Part shown: positions 59,688-64,000 of the stretch, in pieces
Layout of the letters: the number at the start of each line of letters is the position of its first letter
Numbering within the stretch: the first letter of the stretch is position 1
NCBI RefSeq assembly: GCF_012396185.1
Contig: NZ_JAAXOW010000001.1
Location: forward strand, 1,116,001 to 1,180,000
Reading direction: 5' to 3'
DNA from: Sanguibacter hominis ATCC BAA-789
GTDB taxonomy: Bacteria; Actinomycetota; Actinomycetes; Actinomycetales; Cellulomonadaceae
Length of the DNA stretch: 64,000 nucleotides
Translations under genes and position numbers: made by a program
The notes under the pieces: generated by a model
What the model was told of the DNA's origin: nothing
The model's database searches: none
The model's input: the letters and a program-made list of their open reading frames with translations, nothing else

Positions 59688-60365
59688 ATGTCGTCGTTGC
59701 CGGTGTGCGTGTCGCGGGTGCCGATCTTCGCCGGGCTCACGCCCGTCGAGCAGCGCGAGGTGCACGACGTCGCGCGGCCGCGCCGTCTGCCCGACGGCGA
59801 GACGGTGTACGTCGAGGGCGACCGTGTCGCGAGCCTCCTCGTGGTGAACTCGGGCCGGCTGCGCCTGACCCGTTCGTCGCCCGACGGCGGCGAGCACCTC
59901 TTGCGCGTGCTCGACGCGGGTGACTTCATCGGCGTCGAGTCGTTCCTCACGGGCGCGACGCCCGGGCACACGGCCACTGCGATGGGCGCGACCGTGCTGT
60001 GCGAGTTCCGGCACGCCGACCTGCAGCCGCTCCTCGACGCGCACCCCGGCGTCGGTGTCGCGATGCTCGCGACCCTCGCCACACAGCTCTCCCGCACGGA
60101 GGAGCGGCTCACCGCGCAGACGCTCGCGCCCGTCGAGCGGCGCCTCGTCGGCTACCTGCTCGACCTGCCCGCCCAGCCCCACGCGGACGGGCTGCTGATC
60201 GAGCTGCCGCTCAGCAAGAAGGACATCGCGTCCTACCTCGGAACCACGCCCGAGTCGTTGTCCCGGTCGCTGCGCGCCCTCGCCGACGCGGGGATCGTCG
60301 AGTCGCGCGGCAAGCGCGAGCTCCTGGTGCGCGACGCCGCAGCGTTGGACGACCTGGTCCGCTAG
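59688..60365 (+). CDS. Crp/Fnr-family transcriptional regulator
   Basis: The 225-residue protein has an N-terminal cyclic-nucleotide-type beta roll (residues 10-120) and a C-terminal winged HTH (residues ~165-215: LSKKDIASYLGTTPESLSRSL). The recognition helix carries E-x-x-S-R, the set of residues that reads TTGA half-sites in FNR. Only one Cys (VCV) is in the N-terminal part, so no FNR iron-sulfur cluster is likely. It is close to the chaperone and P-type ATPase genes, which have matching TTGAC-N4-GTCAA boxes. Confidence 0.92.
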   Translation: MSSLPVCVSRVPIFAGLTPVEQREVHDVARPRRLPDGETVYVEGDRVASLLVVNSGRLRLTRSSPDGGEHLLRVLDAGDFIGVESFLTGATPGHTATAMGATVLCEFRHADLQPLLDAHPGVGVAMLATLATQLSRTEERLTAQTLAPVERRLVGYLLDLPAQPHADGLLIELPLSKKDIASYLGTTPESLSRSLRALADAGIVESRGKRELLVRDAAALDDLVR

Positions 60366-60382
60366 CTCGGGGCGCAGTGCAC

Positions 60383-60412
60383 GAGAGCGCCCGCCTCGTG
60401 GCGGGCGCTCTC
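60383..60412. terminator. Bidirectional terminator between crp and copZ-like gene
   Basis: A perfect 13-bp stem GAGAGCGCCCGCC / GGCGGGCGCTCTC with a 4-nt loop (TCGT) lies between the convergent genes. Confidence 0.85.
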
Positions 60413-60441
60413 GGCATTGGGGGCTGGTCGGCCGGCGCGGC

Positions 60442-60669
60442 TCAGGCGGGCGTCGCGGTGTACCCGGCCTTCGCGACGGCGGCGACGAGGTCGTCGACGC
60501 TCGCACGCTCGGCGTCGTGCTCGATCTCGATGCGCGCGGACGCGAAGTGGACGGTCACGGAGTCGACTCCGTCGACCCGGCCGACCTGCTTCTCGATCTT
60601 GGCGACGCACGACGGGCAGCTGAAGCCCTGCGCGCGGAGGGTGGTGCGGGTGGTGGTCTGGGCGCTCAT
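60442..60669 (-). CDS. Heavy-metal-associated (HMA) metallochaperone, CopZ-like
   Basis: The 75-residue protein is a single HMA domain with a GFSCPSC metal-binding motif (CxxC) near residue 18 and the pattern VDGVDSVTVHFASARIEIEH. The start is ATG 60669 after AGGAGAGGAG. The neighbouring P-type ATPase has no N-terminal HMA domain of its own, so this protein likely delivers metal to it. A TTGAC-N4-GTCAA box lies 79 bp upstream. Copper, zinc or cadmium are possible. Confidence 0.9.
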   Translation of the reverse strand: MSAQTTTRTTLRAQGFSCPSCVAKIEKQVGRVDGVDSVTVHFASARIEIEHDAERASVDDLVAAVAKAGYTATPA

Positions 60670-60722
60670 GGTGAGCTCCTCTCCTGGGGGTCCTTCCCGG
60701 TGTCCGGGCTTCTGGTTGCACA

Positions 60723-62633
60723 CTACGAACGGGCGACAGCGAGGTCCTTGACGTGCGTCAACCGGGCGGCACGGGTCTCGCGGGGGCGGCGCAGGAGCCG
60801 CACCGCGTTGGCGATGACGATGAGGACGGACGCCTCGTGGACGAGCATCCCGACGGCCATCGTGACGCCACCGAAGAGGACGCCCGCGAGCAGGGTCGCG
60901 ACGGTCACGAGCGCGACGGCGATGTTCTGGCGCATCGTGCGCACGGTGCGGCGGGCGAGGGCGACGGCCTGGGGGATCATCAGCAGGTCGTCGCGCATGA
61001 GGGCGATGTCCGCGGTCTCGAGGGCGACGCCGGTTCCGGCGCCCATCGCGATGCCGACGTCGGCGGTGGCGAGGGCGGGGGCGTCGTTGACGCCGTCGCC
61101 GACCATCGCGACGACGTGCCCGTCGCGCTGCAGCGCAGCGACCGCTTCGAGCTTGTCCTCGGGCAGCAGGCCGGCGCGCACCTCGTCGATGCCGACCTGC
61201 GCTGCGACGGCGTCGGCGACGCGCTGCTGGTCGCCGGTGAGCATGACGACCGTGCGCACGCCGGCGGCGTGCAGGCGGCGCACCATCTCGGCCGCGTCGG
61301 CGCGGACGCGGTCCGCGACGCCGACGACCCCGAGGACGACGCCGTCGCGCACGACGACCATGGGCGTGCGGCCGGCGGCGCCCAGCTCGTCGACGACGAG
61401 GTCGGCGGCTGCGCCGTCCACTCCCTCGGCTGCGAGGAGGGCGAGGTTGCCGACGACGATGCGGGCGCCGTCGACCGTGGCGACGATGCCCTTGCCGGGG
61501 ACCGGTTCGGTGCTGCTCGGCAGCCCCGGAACCGCGAGGCCGGCGTTCCGTGCTGCGTCGAGGACGGCGCGGGCGAGCGGGTGCTCGGACCCGGCCTCGG
61601 CGCGGGCGGCGACCGCGAGCACCTCGTCCTGCGTCACGCCGCGAGCGAGGGCGACGACGTCGGTCAGCGACGGACGCCCCTCGGTCAGGGTGCCGGTCTT
61701 GTCGAGCGCGACCGCGGAGATGCGTGCCGACGTCTCGAGGTGCTCGCCGCCCTTGATGAGCACGCCGTCCCGCGCGCCGCGGCCGATGCCCGCGACGATC
61801 GACACGGGGATCGAGATGACGAGCGCGCCCGGGCAGCCGATGACGAGCAGCGTCAGTGCGAGCACCACGTCCCGGGTGAGCAGCCCGACGACGACCGCCA
61901 GGACGATCGTGCCGGGCGTGTACCAGGCAGCGAACCGGTCCATGAACGCCTGCGTGCGAGCCTTGGCGTCCTGCGCCTCCTCGACGCGGTGGATGATGCG
62001 CGCGAGCGTCGTGTCCGAGCCGACGCCGGTCGCGCGGACCTGCAGGAACCCGCTGACCGCGACAGTGCCGGCGAACACCTGGTCGCCGTCGGCCTTCTCG
62101 ACGGGCATGGACTCGCCGGTGATGGACGCCTCGTCGAGCGCACCGGACCCGCCGGCGACCACGCCGTCGACGGGGACCTTCGCGCCGTTCTTCACGAGGA
62201 CGGTCTCGCCCGTGCCGACGTCCCGGGTCGGGACCTCCTCCTGCACGCCGTCGCGCAGGACGACCGCGACGTCGGGGGCGAGCGCGACGAGCTCGCTGAG
62301 CGCGGAGCGTGTCCGGTCGAGCGTCGCCGTCTCGAGCGCGTGCCCGACGGCGAACAGGAACGTCACCGCGGCGGCCTCCCAGTAGTTGCCGACCAGGACG
62401 GCCCCGATCGCCGCGACCGAGACGAGCAGGTCGATGCTCACGACCCGCACGAGCGCAGCGCGCACCGCCTTGACGACGACGGGCGCGCCAGCGACGGCTG
62501 CCGCCACGATCATGAGCGCGTCCCCGACGGACGCGCCCCCGAACCGCTGCGCCGCGAACGACGCGAGCACCAGCAGACCCGACACTCCGGGAACCGTCCA
62601 CCGGTTCCGCATCCACGTGCTGCCAGTCGTCAT
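60723..62633 (-). CDS. P1B-type heavy-metal-translocating ATPase (CPG motif)
   Basis: The 636-residue protein has about eight TM helices. The A domain carries TGES; the phosphorylation site is DKTGT and the N-domain motif HP is in SEHPLARAV; GDGVNDAPAL is the hinge. The metal-binding motif of TM6 is CPG (GCPGALVIS), not the CPC of copper pumps, and the last TM region has HEASVLIV. These fit the CPG group that moves Cd/Zn/Co-type ions. There is no N-terminal HMA domain. A TTGAC-N4-GTCAA box is 77 bp upstream of the start. Confidence 0.93.
   Translation of the reverse strand: MTTGSTWMRNRWTVPGVSGLLVLASFAAQRFGGASVGDALMIVAAAVAGAPVVVKAVRAALVRVVSIDLLVSVAAIGAVLVGNYWEAAAVTFLFAVGHALETATLDRTRSALSELVALAPDVAVVLRDGVQEEVPTRDVGTGETVLVKNGAKVPVDGVVAGGSGALDEASITGESMPVEKADGDQVFAGTVAVSGFLQVRATGVGSDTTLARIIHRVEEAQDAKARTQAFMDRFAAWYTPGTIVLAVVVGLLTRDVVLALTLLVIGCPGALVISIPVSIVAGIGRGARDGVLIKGGEHLETSARISAVALDKTGTLTEGRPSLTDVVALARGVTQDEVLAVAARAEAGSEHPLARAVLDAARNAGLAVPGLPSSTEPVPGKGIVATVDGARIVVGNLALLAAEGVDGAAADLVVDELGAAGRTPMVVVRDGVVLGVVGVADRVRADAAEMVRRLHAAGVRTVVMLTGDQQRVADAVAAQVGIDEVRAGLLPEDKLEAVAALQRDGHVVAMVGDGVNDAPALATADVGIAMGAGTGVALETADIALMRDDLLMIPQAVALARRTVRTMRQNIAVALVTVATLLAGVLFGGVTMAVGMLVHEASVLIVIANAVRLLRRPRETRAARLTHVKDLAVARS
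60748..60761 (-). promoter_or_regulatory. FNR-like box upstream of the CopZ-like gene
   Basis: TTGACGTGCGTCAA, an imperfect inverted repeat (TTGAC / GTCAA). It is inside the 3' end of the P-type ATPase gene, 79 bp upstream of the CopZ-like start. An identical copy is at 62710. Confidence 0.75.
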
Positions 62634-62709
62634 GTCGGGTCCTCGCCTTCGCTCGCGGGCCGCGAGCGCGGCCTCGCCCCGAGGCTAGGGACGACGACGT
62701 GGCGCCACC

Positions 62710-62723
62710 TTGACGTGCGTCAA
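62710..62723 (-). promoter_or_regulatory. FNR-like box upstream of the P-type ATPase gene
   Basis: The same 14-nt sequence TTGACGTGCGTCAA lies 77 bp upstream of the P-type ATPase start, in the gap before the membrane-protein gene at 62738. Confidence 0.8.
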
Positions 62724-62737
62724 CCTCCCGTTTGTGG

Positions 62738-63313
62738 TCAGTCGGCGAGCGTCCTCAGGCGCCGCGGACCGACGGCGCCGACGAGCACCGTCGCTCCGGC
62801 GAGCGCCACGGCCAACCCGAGCGTCGTGCAGGCCGCGAGCGCGCTCGTCACGGGCGCGCCGGGCGCTGTATCGACGATGAGCGACGCGAAGCCGGCCGCG
62901 AAGACGACGGTCCACGCGAGGTCGCCGACGGCGGCGACCGCGAGGAGCCCGAGCGTCAGCGCGGCGAGGAAGAGGCGGGTGTCGTCGACGCTGTCCGGGA
63001 CGGCGACGGCGGCGGGCAGGTACGCGATGAGTGCGAGCGCGACAACCCCGTAGGGCCTGACGCGTCTCACGGCTCGCTCGCGGTCGAGCGTGTCGACGAG
63101 GTCGGGGAACGTCAGGTAGAGCGGCGTGATCGCGACGACGACGGCGACGACCGCGACCAGGACCCGCGCGGGCAGGCCGTCCTGCAGAAATGGGATGTCG
63201 AGGTACGTCGCCCGGCTCAGGTAGCCCACGAGTCCGAGACCGAGCGCCACTGCCAGGCTTGTCCCCCATCGGTGCGCCTTGAGCGCGGGGCTCACTCGAA
63301 GGAGAAGGTCCAT
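62738..63313 (-). CDS. Unknown integral membrane protein, about six TM
   Basis: The 191-residue protein has about six hydrophobic helices and no known motif. It overlaps the gene upstream by 22 bp on the same strand. The end is 15 bp from the FNR-like box. Family unknown. Confidence 0.6.
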   Translation of the reverse strand: MDLLLRVSPALKAHRWGTSLAVALGLGLVGYLSRATYLDIPFLQDGLPARVLVAVVAVVVAITPLYLTFPDLVDTLDRERAVRRVRPYGVVALALIAYLPAAVAVPDSVDDTRLFLAALTLGLLAVAAVGDLAWTVVFAAGFASLIVDTAPGAPVTSALAACTTLGLAVALAGATVLVGAVGPRRLRTLAD

Positions 63314-63999
63314 GCGGGGATCGCCTCCTCGTCGCAGGTGGCGAGCGCCTCGAGAGTCTGCCGGGCGCCGTCGATGTCAGCGGGGTCGGTGCCACCGTCG
63401 CCGGAGAGCCGGACGTCGAGCCAGGTCATGAAGTTCCCTTGAGCGGCAAGCAGATCCTCGGGCGCCAAGTCGTCGCGGAAGGCGTCGCAGGCTGTCGGTC
63501 GCGAGATCGTGCTCACGACGTTGGAGCGCCCGAGGTGCCCCGGCTGGATCGAGCCGGAGTCGACCAAGAGCATCCCCGCCCCTTCAGCGGGCCGGTCGAA
63601 CCCTCTGACGTAGTCGAAGCGGGCTCCGATCGAGATGCCGTCGCCAGCGAGCACCTGGCCAGCTGCCCCGAGGTCCCGGGCCGCGAGCTCGTAGAGCGCC
63701 TTGCCCTCGCTAGGGCCACAAACTTTAGGCGCCGTCCCTGCACACACGACCTCCGTGCTGCTCTGACGCCACGCGTTCGACATCGGGTCGAGCGACTGGA
63801 GATAGCCAAGCCCCCCGACCAGCATGATCGCGAGCCCAGCCGTTCCCACCAGGACCGACACGCGCCGGGGCCCCGCTGTGTGGACCACCGCACGCCACGC
63901 AACCGCACCGATCAGCACGGTGCACATGATGCTGGCTGCGGCGACGGTGGGCTCCGTGGTGATCCCGATGGTGAGCGTCGTGGCCCCACCCGCCCGCAT
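63292..63999 (-). CDS. Membrane protein with extracellular domain, 5' end near the window edge
   Basis: The frame of 235 residues runs from the last in-frame ATG at 63999 and may extend beyond the window. Two TM helices near the N-terminus (about residues 20-35 and 45-65) precede a soluble domain that contains four Cys (VVCAGTAPKVCG, ACDAF, ATCDEE). Family unknown. Coupled by overlap with the six-TM protein downstream, so they may form one membrane complex. Confidence 0.5.
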   Translation of the reverse strand: MRAGGATTLTIGITTEPTVAAASIMCTVLIGAVAWRAVVHTAGPRRVSVLVGTAGLAIMLVGGLGYLQSLDPMSNAWRQSSTEVVCAGTAPKVCGPSEGKALYELAARDLGAAGQVLAGDGISIGARFDYVRGFDRPAEGAGMLLVDSGSIQPGHLGRSNVVSTISRPTACDAFRDDLAPEDLLAAQGNFMTWLDVRLSGDGGTDPADIDGARQTLEALATCDEEAIPAWTFSFE

Positions 64000-64000
64000 G

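Noticed and set aside
60442-62616. 724-residue minus-strand ORF joining the HMA domain to a long upstream sequence
   Set aside because: The upstream part is an out-of-frame reading of the P-type ATPase gene; only the last 75 residues (ATG 60669) are the real HMA protein.

Overview
The window is chromosomal DNA of a high-GC Gram-positive bacterium. G+C is strong at third codon positions, GTG starts are common, two LPVTG-type sortase-anchored surface proteins are present, and the gene set (sbcCD, hrpA, VanY-type peptidase, Crp/Fnr regulator, YeiH, thymidine kinase) is ordinary. It reads like Micrococcales (Cellulomonas/Cellulosimicrobium/Isoptericola type), which is inference from style and not a database match. 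No rRNA, tRNA or CRISPR array was recognised.

Layout. 1-20 kb: housekeeping genes (amidohydrolase tail, GNAT, DEDDh exonuclease, VanY-type peptidase, SbcC/SbcD, a zinc-ribbon-like unknown, NYN/LOTUS protein, YbaK-type deacylase, ABC-F ATPase, DUF192, HrpA helicase, VOC protein). 20-31 kb: a 2324-residue LPVTG surface protein with a repeated stalk, an AraC regulator, a DsbA/FrnE oxidoreductase and a secreted protein. 32-39.6 kb: a lower-GC accessory island. It holds a tightly coupled minus-strand operon (Z1 ATPase, ParB-like protein, PD-(D/E)XK-like nuclease, small protein) divergent from a 5-methylcytosine methyltransferase gene coupled to a Vsr-type endonuclease gene. 39.6-47 kb: an Ltp-repeat protein of the type linked to phage superinfection exclusion, an LLM flavin oxidoreductase, a fic gene bracketed by related repeats next to a truncated PemK-like copy, a second LPVTG surface protein and the intact PemK-like gene. 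47-64 kb: metabolism, transport and chemotaxis, then a metal-transport block (Crp/Fnr regulator, metallochaperone, P1B-type ATPase) with two identical FNR-like boxes.

Most interesting. (1) The Dcm-Vsr // Z1-ParB-nuclease-small protein locus looks like a restriction or anti-phage system that lacks the MutL and AIPR partners usually reported with Z1 proteins. (2) Two 72-bp palindromic elements sit in the same codon phase inside hrpA, each adding 24 residues. A third relative is intergenic, and two other repeat families of similar size share the same four-arm layout but have different arm sequences. (3) Two identical TTGACGTGCGTCAA boxes lie about 77-79 bp before the starts of the P-type ATPase and chaperone genes, next to a Crp/Fnr gene. 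(4) A 73-nt near-identical duplication of a PemK-like gene lies beside the fic locus.
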